Below, one piece after another: positions 24,705 to 32,826 of a stretch of 64,000 nt of DNA. The notes below the pieces were generated by a model. It did no database searches. It had not been told where the DNA came from and saw only the letters and a program-made list of their open reading frames with translations. A program made the translations under genes and the position numbers. Numbering within the stretch: the stretch's first letter is position 1; each line of letters opens with the position of its first letter. The DNA lies in the NCBI RefSeq assembly GCF_027924105.1, contig NZ_AP026972.1, positions 1 to 64,000 on the forward strand, read 5' to 3'. Origin of the DNA: Polynucleobacter sp. KF022. GTDB taxonomy: Bacteria > Pseudomonadota > Gammaproteobacteria > Burkholderiales > Burkholderiaceae.

Positions 24705-26831
24705 ATGGCCCCTCCAATCGTTGTTCAGGTCGTCGTTGACAAGCCCCTTGCTCAGGGCTTTGACTACCTGTGGGATGAGGGGTTACTAGGAGGCCCGCCA
24801 ACTATTGGTGCGCTGGTAGAGGCCCCCTTTGGGCGTAGCTCGCTTGTCGGAATTGTTATTAAAGTAAGTGCTCACTCTGACTACGAGATTGATAAATTAA
24901 AAAAAGTTTCTAAGGTTGCCCCACTGCCCCCTTTAGACCCAGCAGTGCTGCGCTTAATGAACTTTGCTAGTCAGTATTACATCCATGCTCTTGGGGAAAC
25001 CATTATCCCCACCATTCCACAGATGTGGAAAAAGCCGGATGACTGGGAAAAAATTCCAAAAAAGTTAGTTGCTGACGAAGAAAAGCAAAAGAAAAAAACG
25101 AAACAAGAAGCTGTTGAGGGATATGTCGATGAAGGCCATTTAAACGAAGGACAAAAACTTGCGTTAGAAAAATTGCGTGCCTGCCCCTCGAATAAATTCA
25201 AAGCAATTCTTTTACAAGGACAAACTGGAAGCGGAAAGACTGCAGTATTTTTAAATTGGCTCAGTGGAATTTTGCAAGATGCAGATGCACAAGTGTTGCT
25301 CTTGGTTCCCGAGATAAATTTAACGCCACAGTTAGAGCGCAGGGTACGCGCGTATTTCCCAGACAAAAAAATGGTCGTGCTTCACAGCGGCGTAAGTGAA
25401 AAAGTCAGAGGTATTGCATGGCACGATGCAATGACTGGCAAAGCCCAAATTATTTTAGGCACACGTCTTGCCGCTTTAACGCCGCTACCCAATCTTCGCG
25501 CTATTGTTGTTGATGAAGAGCATGACCCATCTTATAAACAACAAGACGGAATTCGTTACTCTGCACGCGATCTTGCTATTTGGCGCGCTCATGATTTAAA
25601 TATTCCGATTCTCTTGGCATCCGCCACGCCATCACTTGAAACCTGGATAGCTGCTAGGGCTGGCCGCTATGAAAACATTCGCTTAGATCAGCGCTCTCAA
25701 GGTGCAAGCCTTCCCGAAGTGCATTTGGTGAACACGCGTGATCCACAAACACAATTTAGTCCTGGCGATGCAGAGAGACCAAAGTCTAAAAGCCTTATTA
25801 CAAAAACGCTTGCGCATGCTGTTAGTCGGAATTTAGAGGGCAAGCAGCAAAGCCTAATACTTATTAATCGACGCGGATATGCGCCAGTTCTGAGTTGTGG
25901 CGCATGCTCATGGCTATCGAGATGCGAGCAATGTAGCTCTTATATGGTGCTTCATAAGGCCGGCGCTTTGGGTAGGAAATCCGTGCTAAGTTGTCACCAT
26001 TGCGGTTTAGTGAAGGCGATTCCCAATCATTGTCCCGACTGTGGAAATGCTGATCTGAAGACTTTGGGACAAGGCACCCAAAAGGTTGAAGACTCTATTG
26101 AGGAGATGTGGCCCAATGCCCGGGTATTGAGGGTCGACACGGACTCAAGCAGAAAAAGCAAGGGTGCTGAAGAGCTTTTTCAGGAGATACATGCGGGGAA
26201 TGTAGATATCGTTGTTGGCACCCAGATGATTGCCAAGGGGCACGATTATCAAAACATCGGCTTAGTGGCCGTATTAGATGCTGACAGTAGATTGTTTTCT
26301 CAAGACTTCAGGGCAGCAGAAAGATTATTTGCACAGCTGGTTCAGGTAGCTGGTCGTGCCGGAAGATCTGGCAAAGATGGTGATGCGAGCGGCGCAATTT
26401 ATATTGAAACCCAGTTTCCGGAGGCAGCAGTCTTCCAGTTTTTGCTGCGTCACGACGTCGATGGATTTTTATCCTTTACGGCAAATGAAAGGAAAGAAGC
26501 GGGCCTGCCCCCATTTGCCTATCAGGCATTAGTGCATGCTGAGGCTAAAAGCCTGGATAAGGCCATTCAATTTTTGGGTACCTTGAAGGGATACCTAAAG
26601 TCTGGCGGCCATATATCTAAAGGCCTCAGAGTCTATGACCCCGTTCCCAAGGCCATGATGCGCGTGGCAGGCTCAGAGCGTGCCCAACTATTGGTGGAGT
26701 CAGATGACCGCAAAAACCTACAAGAAATTTTAGAAGCAGTAGATCGCTATTTGCGTGAGAATTCTCAGGGGCGCATTAGCAAGGAAGGTCGTATCCGTTG
26801 GCTTATTGAGCGCGACCCAATTTCAATCTAA
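24705..26831 (+). CDS. priA: Primosomal replication restart helicase PriA
   Basis: This 3'-5' DNA helicase reloads the replisome at stalled forks. The 708-aa product has the N-terminal DNA-binding domain (VDKPLAQGFDYL), Walker A GQTGSGKTAVF near residue 171 and a DEEH box near residue 269. Two zinc-binding clusters, CGACSWLSRCEQC and CHHCG...CPDCG, lie near residues 398-446, and the helicase motif AGRAGRSG follows. Length is typical. Its stop is 3 bp from the convergent gcvH stop. DnaA boxes directly upstream are notable for a replication gene. Confidence 0.96.
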   Translation: MAPPIVVQVVVDKPLAQGFDYLWDEGLLGGPPTIGALVEAPFGRSSLVGIVIKVSAHSDYEIDKLKKVSKVAPLPPLDPAVLRLMNFASQYYIHALGETIIPTIPQMWKKPDDWEKIPKKLVADEEKQKKKTKQEAVEGYVDEGHLNEGQKLALEKLRACPSNKFKAILLQGQTGSGKTAVFLNWLSGILQDADAQVLLLVPEINLTPQLERRVRAYFPDKKMVVLHSGVSEKVRGIAWHDAMTGKAQIILGTRLAALTPLPNLRAIVVDEEHDPSYKQQDGIRYSARDLAIWRAHDLNIPILLASATPSLETWIAARAGRYENIRLDQRSQGASLPEVHLVNTRDPQTQFSPGDAERPKSKSLITKTLAHAVSRNLEGKQQSLILINRRGYAPVLSCGACSWLSRCEQCSSYMVLHKAGALGRKSVLSCHHCGLVKAIPNHCPDCGNADLKTLGQGTQKVEDSIEEMWPNARVLRVDTDSSRKSKGAEELFQEIHAGNVDIVVGTQMIAKGHDYQNIGLVAVLDADSRLFSQDFRAAERLFAQLVQVAGRAGRSGKDGDASGAIYIETQFPEAAVFQFLLRHDVDGFLSFTANERKEAGLPPFAYQALVHAEAKSLDKAIQFLGTLKGYLKSGGHISKGLRVYDPVPKAMMRVAGSERAQLLVESDDRKNLQEILEAVDRYLRENSQGRISKEGRIRWLIERDPISI

Positions 26832-26834
26832 CTT

Positions 26835-27227
26835 TTAGGCCCCAGGACCTGCATTATATTTTTCTAAAGTTAAGAGCTGACCTAAATCAGAGGTAAGACT
26901 CGCATCAGATATGGGTTTGATTTTGAATAACCAAACACCATAAGGATTTTCATTAACAAGCTCAGGCGATCCATCCACTTCTTCATTAAGAGCAACAATT
27001 TCTCCGCTCACGGGCGCATGAATATCGCTCGCAGCTTTTACTGATTCAATCACTGCAATAGCTTCGCCCTGCTTGACTTGTTGACCAAGCTTTGGTGCTT
27101 GAAAGAACATGACATCACCAAGCGCCTCTTGGGCGTGGTTGCTGATGCCAACCCAGATTAGGCCATCATCTTCCTGATCGGCCCATTCGTGGGTTTCTGC
27201 AAATTTAAAAGTATCTTGGCTGTTCAT
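26835..27227 (-). CDS. gcvH: Glycine cleavage system H protein
   Basis: This is the lipoyl carrier protein of the glycine cleavage complex. The 130-aa product has the family start TFKFAETHEW and the lipoylation motif AVIESVKAASD with Lys64 as the probable lipoyl site. ENPYGVWLFKI also matches the family. An in-frame start 21 bp upstream exists, but AAGGAT is correctly spaced before the ATG at 27227. No gcvT or gcvP is present in the window, so the partners must be elsewhere or absent. The gene converges with priA. Confidence 0.93.
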   Translation of the reverse strand: MNSQDTFKFAETHEWADQEDDGLIWVGISNHAQEALGDVMFFQAPKLGQQVKQGEAIAVIESVKAASDIHAPVSGEIVALNEEVDGSPELVNENPYGVWLFKIKPISDASLTSDLGQLLTLEKYNAGPGA

Positions 27228-27309
27228 TGTTTTATCCTTTAAGCACATTTTATGCCCACTCTCATAAAATGAATGATCATCAAATTATGAATTTATCTGC
27301 TGGATATAT

Positions 27310-27954
27310 ATGCCAATCAAATTAGGAATCGTACCTGTTACGCCTTATGAGCAAAATTGCTCCATCTTGGTTTGCCAAGAGACTGGCGACGCTGCGGTGG
27401 TAGATCCAGGTGGAGATATTGAAAAGATCCTTGATGGCGTTAAGCAGATGGGTGGAAGCGTTAAAAAGATCTTGCTCACTCATGGGCATCTTGATCATTG
27501 TGCAGCTGCCAAAGACTTGGCTGATCAGCTGGGCGTGCCTATTGAGGGGCCGCAGGAAGACGAGCGATTTTGGATTGATCAATTACCAGAGCAAACGGTG
27601 CGCTTTGGTTTTGGACATGCTAAAGTTTTTGAGCCTGATCGTTGGTTGAATAATGGCGATCATGTGCAGGTGGGCAATATTGATCTTGAAGTGTTTCATT
27701 GTCCAGGACACACTCCCGGTCACGTTGTATTTTTTGATAAAGAGGATCGTTTGGCAATTGTCGGCGATGTCTTGTTTGCCGGATCAATCGGAAGAACAGA
27801 CTTTCCACGAGGTAACCACGCAGATTTAATTAACGCGATTAAAACAAAATTGTGGCCTTTGGGGGATGATGTTCAGTTTGTGCCGGGCCATGGACCCATG
27901 TCGACAATCGGCCAAGAACGAAAAACGAATCCCTATGTTGGGGATCGCGCTTAA
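27310..27954 (+). CDS. Metallo-beta-lactamase-fold hydrolase (glyoxalase II / YcbL-like)
   Basis: The 214-aa single-domain protein has the metal-binding motif THGHLDHCAA (HxHxDH near residues 58-62). Further metal-ligand histidines follow in HCPGHTPGHVVF and the C-terminal VPGHGPMSTIG. An aspartate lies in LAIVGDVLFAGSIGRTDFPRGN. This set is characteristic of the hydroxyacylglutathione hydrolase / YcbL group, which bind two metal ions. The exact substrate cannot be assigned. It is divergent from gcvH with a 61-83 bp spacer between the starts. Confidence 0.88.
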   Translation: MPIKLGIVPVTPYEQNCSILVCQETGDAAVVDPGGDIEKILDGVKQMGGSVKKILLTHGHLDHCAAAKDLADQLGVPIEGPQEDERFWIDQLPEQTVRFGFGHAKVFEPDRWLNNGDHVQVGNIDLEVFHCPGHTPGHVVFFDKEDRLAIVGDVLFAGSIGRTDFPRGNHADLINAIKTKLWPLGDDVQFVPGHGPMSTIGQERKTNPYVGDRA

Positions 27955-27975
27955 AACTTTTTACTACTAGTGATA

Positions 27976-28161
27976 TTAGGTTTTTGCTGAGCCGGTACGA
28001 TGAGTACGGTTGTATAAACAGCTAGCGCAGATCCAGCGTTGCTTACGATTGCTTGTTGGAATCCAAGTGCCACCCTCAAGTCGTTTTTCACGGCTGCAAG
28101 AAGAGCAAAATTTAAGGCTCTGAGAGGTTTCTTGGGTAGCTGCTGGAGTCGAGGTAGTCAT
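27976..28161 (-). CDS. Small zinc-ribbon-like protein of unknown function
   Basis: The 61-aa product has two CxxC pairs, FCSSCSREK and WICASCLYN, spaced about 23 residues apart, with a WIP motif between them. This pattern suggests a small zinc ribbon. ATG 28161 is preferred over an in-frame TTG two codons upstream. It lies 42 bp after the desaturase stop on the same strand and converges with the hydrolase gene. I recall similar small cysteine-motif proteins in Burkholderiales, but no function. Confidence 0.6.
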   Translation of the reverse strand: MTTSTPAATQETSQSLKFCSSCSREKRLEGGTWIPTSNRKQRWICASCLYNRTHRTGSAKT

Positions 28162-28202
28162 GGGCAATCCGGGTAAGGCAAATCTTATACAGAAGATCTA
28201 TT

Positions 28203-29345
28203 TTACCCGTTTTGTCCCGCTGGGGCTGGGCTAAGCACAACCCGGACCGAATCTGCTGTTTTATTGCCATCAAAATCGAGCCATGCCTTGTTCTCAAAGT
28301 CGTATAGCTTGCATTTGCGAGCAGTATCGAAATACCAAGACCAGGAGAACTTTTGTACAAAAATACGCTCTGGAAGGATGGTCTCTAGTGTCTGTTGGGC
28401 CTCTGGCAAGCGATAAAGCGGTACGCTCATATCGACGTGGTGGGCAGTATGCTCCATGATGTGGTGCATCAATTTGCCCCAAATCCAGTTAAAAGTCAGA
28501 TGTACGGTTGTAGAGACAAACGGTTGAGCACGTAGCCACTCAGATTTCTTGTCATACCAAGATACCTTTGGGTGGGTATGGTGTACGTAGACTACAAATC
28601 CAATCATGCCGTTCCAGAACAAAAATGGAACTACAAAACCAGTGATTAAGCCAACCCAGATAGATTGTCCTGTAGCGATAGCGCCAGCGATTAAGCAGCC
28701 GATCCAAACAATCGCAAATGCGGTAACAAGCAGATTATCTTTTAGGAAAATTGGACGATCACCGGGTTTATTTTTTGCATTTGGGAAGTACTCACGTCTC
28801 CACCAAATTTCAATTAGGTAATAGAAAACAGGACCCCAGCCGCTGCGGTAAAGGCGCTCTAGAGCTTTACGCCATGCGGGAAGCGCGTCGAATTCTGATT
28901 TTGATAAAGGCGCCCAAACAAAGTCAAAACCCTTCAAATTTGTTTGGCCATGATGTACAACGTTATGACCAACATCCCACAAGCTATATGGTGTGAGTGA
29001 TGGCAAGAATGCAATACGACCCAACACTTTGTTGAGTTCGCGATTAGGGGTGTAGCTTTGGTGACAAGCGTCATGACCCAGAATAAAGATGCGTCCTGTT
29101 ACAAAGCCTGCGACCAAACCAAAAATAATTTTGAGCAGAATACTTTCAACAAAAATAGTTCCTGCAATGCAGCCAAGCCATAAGAGAGCATCGATTACTA
29201 GGAGCAAGATTGCACGCCCAGTTTCACCCTGTGCCATTGGAATTAGCCAGCTACGAATGATTTTTCGATGCGGTAATGGTGCCTCTGGCGGCAAAGGGTT
29301 GGTGAGGGAGGGCTCTGAAAGGGCGGTATTTAGATGTGTAGACAC
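28203..29345 (-). CDS. Membrane fatty acid desaturase
   Basis: This is an integral-membrane di-iron desaturase-family protein, about 380 aa. The three histidine boxes are visible: GHDACH (residues 90-95), HNVVHH (residues 127-132) and HTAHH (near residue 300). Several hydrophobic segments surround them. It probably introduces a double bond into membrane lipid acyl chains; the position is unknown, and a hydroxylase of the same superfamily is an alternative. No ATG fits the N-terminus: GTG at 29345 is chosen, with a TTG at 29390 as an alternative. The region has no clear Shine-Dalgarno sequence. Confidence 0.85.
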   Translation of the reverse strand: MSTHLNTALSEPSLTNPLPPEAPLPHRKIIRSWLIPMAQGETGRAILLLVIDALLWLGCIAGTIFVESILLKIIFGLVAGFVTGRIFILGHDACHQSYTPNRELNKVLGRIAFLPSLTPYSLWDVGHNVVHHGQTNLKGFDFVWAPLSKSEFDALPAWRKALERLYRSGWGPVFYYLIEIWWRREYFPNAKNKPGDRPIFLKDNLLVTAFAIVWIGCLIAGAIATGQSIWVGLITGFVVPFLFWNGMIGFVVYVHHTHPKVSWYDKKSEWLRAQPFVSTTVHLTFNWIWGKLMHHIMEHTAHHVDMSVPLYRLPEAQQTLETILPERIFVQKFSWSWYFDTARKCKLYDFENKAWLDFDGNKTADSVRVVLSPAPAGQNG

Positions 29346-29427
29346 GATAAGAATCAATAAGTTAGGTGCAAATGATAGCGGTTTTCGCAATTTTTCGCAT
29401 GATGTAAGTCAAAAACCCCTCTGTTTT

Positions 29428-29503
29428 TGGCGCGCCCGGCAGGAATCGAACCTGCGACCCTTGGCTTCGGAGGCCAATACTCTATCCACTGAGCTACGGG
29501 CGC
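29428..29503 (-). tRNA. tRNA-Arg (anticodon CCG)
   Basis: On the - strand, a 76-nt cloverleaf has acceptor GCGCCCG/CGGGCGC and anticodon stem TTGGC/GCCAA around the loop CTCCGAA (anticodon CCG, reading CGG). The T arm is GCAGGTTCGATTCCTGC, and CCA is encoded. It stands alone between the desaturase and cytochrome genes. Confidence 0.95.
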
Positions 29504-29557
29504 CAGTGAAAATCTGGCTCCTCCCTATTGTAAGTGCCTATAACCCTACTCTCTAGT

Positions 29558-29563
29558 TATAAT
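29558..29563 (+). promoter_or_regulatory. Perfect -10 element before the cytochrome gene
   Basis: TATAAT lies 43 bp before the c-type cytochrome start. The hexamer 17 bp upstream (TGCCTA at 29535-29540) is a poor -35 element. It is a candidate promoter only. Confidence 0.4.
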
Positions 29564-29605
29564 CACGGCAAAGCAACCCTAAAACCCGTCAAACGATAAA
29601 TTCTT

Positions 29606-30106
29606 ATGAGCAACGAGCACGGAAGTCTGATTAAGTCCCCAAAACAACTCATCATCATGGTGTTTGCAAGCTTTTTTGTGCCACTCATCATTATTTTGCT
29701 GTTAATGGTGTTTGTGAACAATGGCAAGCGCACCGATTCCTCTGCAAGTGCCGAGCAACTGATTAAGCCAGTAGCGCAGTTGAACTTTAAGGACGCTAGC
29801 ACTCCTAAGGAGCTGCAAACAGGTGAGCAGGTTTATAAGGCGGTTTGTGCTGCATGCCATGCGAGCGGCGCTGCAGGTGCCCCTAAATTTGGTGATGCCG
29901 GTGCATGGGCTTCACGTTTAGGCAAAGGCTACGATGGTTTACTGACATCCGTCATTAAAGGTAAAGGCGCTATGCCTGCGCGGGGTGGAGCAGCCCCTGC
30001 TGATGTTAGCGATTACGAGTTAGGCCGAGCAGTTGTGTATTTGGCTAACTCTGCTGGTGGAAAATTGCCAGAGCCAAAAGCGCCAGCTGCTCCTGCTGCA
30101 AAATAA
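29606..30106 (+). CDS. Membrane-anchored cytochrome c5-like protein
   Basis: This is a class I c-type cytochrome, 166 aa. A single N-terminal hydrophobic segment (about residues 15-37) anchors it in the inner membrane with the haem domain in the periplasm. The haem-binding motif is CAACH (residues 81-85), and the distal methionine is probably that in KGAMPARGG near residue 128. The segment GAPKFGDAGAWASRL is typical of cytochrome c5. The C-terminus is an Ala/Pro tail. It probably carries electrons in the respiratory chain. A terminator follows directly. Confidence 0.9.
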   Translation: MSNEHGSLIKSPKQLIIMVFASFFVPLIIILLLMVFVNNGKRTDSSASAEQLIKPVAQLNFKDASTPKELQTGEQVYKAVCAACHASGAAGAPKFGDAGAWASRLGKGYDGLLTSVIKGKGAMPARGGAAPADVSDYELGRAVVYLANSAGGKLPEPKAPAAPAAK

Positions 30107-30124
30107 TTTTTGTTGCACCCATTT

Positions 30125-30155
30125 AAAAGCTGGCCATGTGCCAGCTTTTTATTTT
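30125..30155 (+). terminator. Rho-independent terminator
   Basis: AAAAGCTGGC at 30125-30134 pairs with GCCAGCTTTT at 30140-30149 around CATGT, followed by a T-rich run. Because the stem starts with A residues, it can also work for the convergent rsmI gene on the other strand. Confidence 0.9.
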
Positions 30156-30158
30156 TAG

Positions 30159-31052
30159 CTATTCGCTTTTTGCATCCAAGGCAATTTGGTAGGCCTCTTT
30201 TTTTGTTAATCCCAAATTTTGCGAGAGGACTGAGGCGATTTCTTTACTTCCCATATAGGGGCTTAGCGCATTGGCCCACAGCAAGAGAGCCGCATGCTCA
30301 GGAGCCTCGTCACCATTGGCTGGGCGTCCTGCAACCACAATCACAAATTCGCCCCTAAGACTCTCCGCGCTTTCAAGCCAAGCAGCAACATTTTTTGCTT
30401 CTAGAGAAACAATGTCTTCAAATTTTTTGGTGAGCTCACGACAAACTAAAAGCTGACGATCAGAATCTAAATGATTTGCCAGCAAGGCCAAAGTCTCTTT
30501 GATATGGTGTGGGGACTCAAAAAAGATGCTGGCTTTTTTGCTGCTCGAAATATCTTGCAAGAAGTTGTCACGATCTTTGGTTTTGTTGGGCCAAAAACCT
30601 AAAAACTGAAAGCGCCCTTCTGCACTATGCATCACGGATCCTGCCGCTGAAATTGCGCTAGATACTGCGCTTGCTCCAGGAACGGGAATGACTCGCAGCC
30701 CTGCTTTTTGAACTTCATTTACCAATCTTGCCCCAGGGTCTGAAACGCCTGGTGTGCCGGCATCAGAAATATAGGCCCAACGTTCATTATTGGAAAGGTG
30801 CTGGATAACCGTTTGAGCGCCGCTGATTTCGTTGTGCTCATGCAGTGCCAAACACTTCTTATGAATTCCAAACTGCTGGAGTAATGCCGCACTATGTCTT
30901 TTATCTTCACAAGCAATTCCATCAACCGCATTTAATACGTGCAGGGCGCGTAAAGTAATGTCGCCTAAATTCCCGATAGGTGTGGCCACCATGTAAAGAG
31001 CCCCAGCAGGAAGATCCTGCTGTTTTAAAAAATCAAATGAGCCAAGTTCCAT
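30159..31052 (-). CDS. rsmI: 16S rRNA (cytidine(1402)-2'-O)-methyltransferase RsmI
   Basis: This enzyme methylates the ribose of C1402 in the decoding centre of 16S rRNA using SAM. The 297-aa product has the tetrapyrrole-methylase-fold motifs MVATPIGNLGDITLRAL near residue 22, EDKRHSAALLQQFGI, the glycine-rich SDAGTPGVSDPGARL near residue 96 and PGASAVSSAISAAG. The start MELGSFDF at 31052 leaves a short N-terminal extension as in homologues. It is divergent from the SIS-domain gene, the same neighbourhood as E. coli rsmI and diaA. Confidence 0.94.
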   Translation of the reverse strand: MELGSFDFLKQQDLPAGALYMVATPIGNLGDITLRALHVLNAVDGIACEDKRHSAALLQQFGIHKKCLALHEHNEISGAQTVIQHLSNNERWAYISDAGTPGVSDPGARLVNEVQKAGLRVIPVPGASAVSSAISAAGSVMHSAEGRFQFLGFWPNKTKDRDNFLQDISSSKKASIFFESPHHIKETLALLANHLDSDRQLLVCRELTKKFEDIVSLEAKNVAAWLESAESLRGEFVIVVAGRPANGDEAPEHAALLLWANALSPYMGSKEIASVLSQNLGLTKKEAYQIALDAKSE

Positions 31053-31120
31053 GAAGCTGCCTGATAAAAGTTAAGTAATTAACAAGAGAATACGTTGCTT
31101 TTGAGATCGGGTGATTGCTG

Positions 31121-31149
31121 GTGAAATTGGGGCATCTTTGGCGCATAAT
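31121..31149 (+). promoter_or_regulatory. Candidate promoter of the SIS-domain gene
   Basis: GTGAAA at 31121-31126 (4 of 6) and CATAAT at 31144-31149 (5 of 6) are separated by 17 bp. The predicted start of transcription would fall at or next to the ATG at 31156, implying a leaderless mRNA. This is a by-eye match only. Confidence 0.35.
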
Positions 31150-31155
31150 ATTGCT

Positions 31156-31758
31156 ATGGAAAAAGATCTTAACGAACGTTTGCGCAAGCGCGCCTCCCAG
31201 CATTTTCTAGACAGCATTGCTGTTAAGCAAGAGGCTGAGAAGCTGCTTCCCGAGTCAGTTGCCCTGGGTGTATTGGCAATGGTCGAATGTCTTCGTGCTG
31301 GCGGTAAGGTAATGGCTTGCGGTAATGGCGGTTCGGCAGCAGATGCTCAGCACTTTGCGGCTGAGCTTATTGGCCGATTTGAAAGAGAACGTCAAGAACT
31401 GGCAGCGATTGCTTTGACAACTGACACTTCTATTCTGACAGCCGTTGGGAATGATTACAGCTATGACGAAGTTTTTAGCAAACAAGTTCGTGGGCTTGGA
31501 AAAAAAGGTGACATCCTGCTGGGAATTTCTACATCCGGTAACTCAAAGAATGTTGTGAAGGCAATTGAAGCTGCAAAAAAGATGGGAATCAAAATTATTG
31601 CCTTGACCGGAAATGGCGGCGGAAAAATTGCTCAGCTGCTAGATAAAGATGACATTCATTTGTGCGCACCATCAACTCGCACTGCACGCATACAAGAAAC
31701 CCATTTGGTTTTACTTCACGCTTTATGTGATGGCGTAGACCATGTTTTGCTTGACTAA
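31156..31758 (+). CDS. SIS-domain phosphoheptose isomerase / DiaA-like protein
   Basis: The 200-aa SIS-domain protein is related both to GmhA (sedoheptulose-7-phosphate isomerase, LPS heptose synthesis) and to DiaA (a DnaA-binding initiation factor). Motifs are ACGNGGSAADAQHFAAEL, LLGISTSGNSKNVVKAI and ARIQETHLVLLHALCD. The His and Glu in HFAAEL and the C-terminal His match GmhA metal-ligand positions as I recall them, which favours isomerase activity. The neighbours (rsmI upstream, BON lipoprotein downstream) match the diaA locus of E. coli. An upstream in-frame GTG at 31111 is less likely than ATG 31156. I leave the symbol open. Confidence 0.85.
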   Translation: MEKDLNERLRKRASQHFLDSIAVKQEAEKLLPESVALGVLAMVECLRAGGKVMACGNGGSAADAQHFAAELIGRFERERQELAAIALTTDTSILTAVGNDYSYDEVFSKQVRGLGKKGDILLGISTSGNSKNVVKAIEAAKKMGIKIIALTGNGGGKIAQLLDKDDIHLCAPSTRTARIQETHLVLLHALCDGVDHVLLD

Positions 31759-31792
31759 AAGTTATTGATACCTCAACACAGAAAAACCCCCA

Positions 31793-32443
31793 ATGAAAAT
31801 TTCATTTCTTAAAAGATTATTTCTCGCCGCTCTTATTGCGTCTCAGGTTTCAGGTTGTGCGGTAGTTGCTGTTGGTGGAGTTGCTGCAGGCGCAACCGTG
31901 ATGGCAGATCGTCGCACGCCAGCTGTGCAGGCCATCGACAAGGGAATTGAATTAGAGGCAGAGAATGCTCTGTCAAAACGATTCGGTGATAACGCACATA
32001 TTAATGTCACGTCATTTAACCAAAAAGTATTGCTGACTGGTGAAGTAAAGGATGCTGACATTAAGGCCGCAGCTGGGGCTTATGTAAAAGCAATGAAGAA
32101 TGCGCGCTCTGTATTTAATGAGTTAATTATTGGACCCAATAGCAGCTATACATCTCGTGCAAATGATTCTTATCTAGAGTCTAAGATCAAAACCCAAATG
32201 ATCTTTACTGATCAACTGCCTTCTAACTCGATGGCGATAGTGGCTGAAGGCAGCAGTGTTTATCTGATGGGTATCTTGACCCAGGGCGAAGCAGATCTTG
32301 CGAAGAAGGTTGCCAGCAATACCAATGGTGTCAAAGATGTTTATGTTTACTTTGACATTATTTCTGATGCAGAAAAAGTGCGCTTAGAAAAACAAGGTAA
32401 AGCCGATCAAGAACAACCAAACAGCCCGCCAAAATTTCAATAA
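31793..32443 (+). CDS. BON-domain outer-membrane lipoprotein (DolP/YraP-like)
   Basis: The 216-aa product has a lipoprotein signal peptide with lipobox VSGC (Cys22 as the lipid-modified residue). Two BON-type domains follow: one around NVTSFNQKVLLTGEVKD and one around AIVAEGSSVYLMGILTQGEA. The E. coli homologue DolP supports outer-membrane integrity, and the gene also follows diaA there. The C-terminal 20 residues are polar and Gln/Pro-rich. It is followed 18 bp later by a cytochrome gene and is probably in the same transcript. Confidence 0.9.
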   Translation: MKISFLKRLFLAALIASQVSGCAVVAVGGVAAGATVMADRRTPAVQAIDKGIELEAENALSKRFGDNAHINVTSFNQKVLLTGEVKDADIKAAAGAYVKAMKNARSVFNELIIGPNSSYTSRANDSYLESKIKTQMIFTDQLPSNSMAIVAEGSSVYLMGILTQGEADLAKKVASNTNGVKDVYVYFDIISDAEKVRLEKQGKADQEQPNSPPKFQ

Positions 32444-32461
32444 TTTTTTTGAAGGTGGCTA

Positions 32462-32815
32462 ATGTTTAAAAAGCGAGTAGCTGTAGCAACAATTTTTTTG
32501 TTTACATCGCTCGCTTTTTTCGCACCTATTGCGCAAGCAAGCGCTGAAGATGAAAAAGCATTCTCCATTGCAAAACAAAACGCTTGCTTAGGTTGTCATG
32601 CAATCAATAAAAAAATTGTTGGCCCAAGCTTTCAGGCGGTTGCAGAAAAATATAAGAGCGATCCAAATGCTCAAACATTTTTAAAAAATAAAATTGCCAA
32701 AGGGGGCACGGGCTCTTGGGGCGTTGTGCCAATGCCTGCAAATGCAAAATTGAATGAGGCGGATCTATCTGCATTAACAAGTTGGATATTGCGTGGCGCA
32801 CCCAACAAAAATTAA
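32462..32815 (+). CDS. Periplasmic c-type cytochrome (c551/c552 class)
   Basis: The 117-aa product has a signal peptide (MFKKRVAVATIF..., probable cleavage after AQA near residue 26), a CLGCH haem motif (residues 42-46), and a likely axial methionine in GVVPMPAN near residue 93. Mature size is about 90 residues, typical for small monohaem electron carriers. KKIVGPSFQAVAEKY after the haem motif matches the c551/c552 group. It closes the SIS-BON-cytochrome gene set and converges with the GNAT gene. Confidence 0.9.
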   Translation: MFKKRVAVATIFLFTSLAFFAPIAQASAEDEKAFSIAKQNACLGCHAINKKIVGPSFQAVAEKYKSDPNAQTFLKNKIAKGGTGSWGVVPMPANAKLNEADLSALTSWILRGAPNKN

Positions 32816-32826
32816 TGCAGAATTAA

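Noticed and set aside
29089..29556. A long + strand reading frame across the desaturase antisense strand and the tRNA-Arg gene
   Set aside because: Its C-terminal part reads like RARQESNLRPLASEANT, a well-known false protein produced by translating tRNA antisense. The rest is the antisense of the desaturase.
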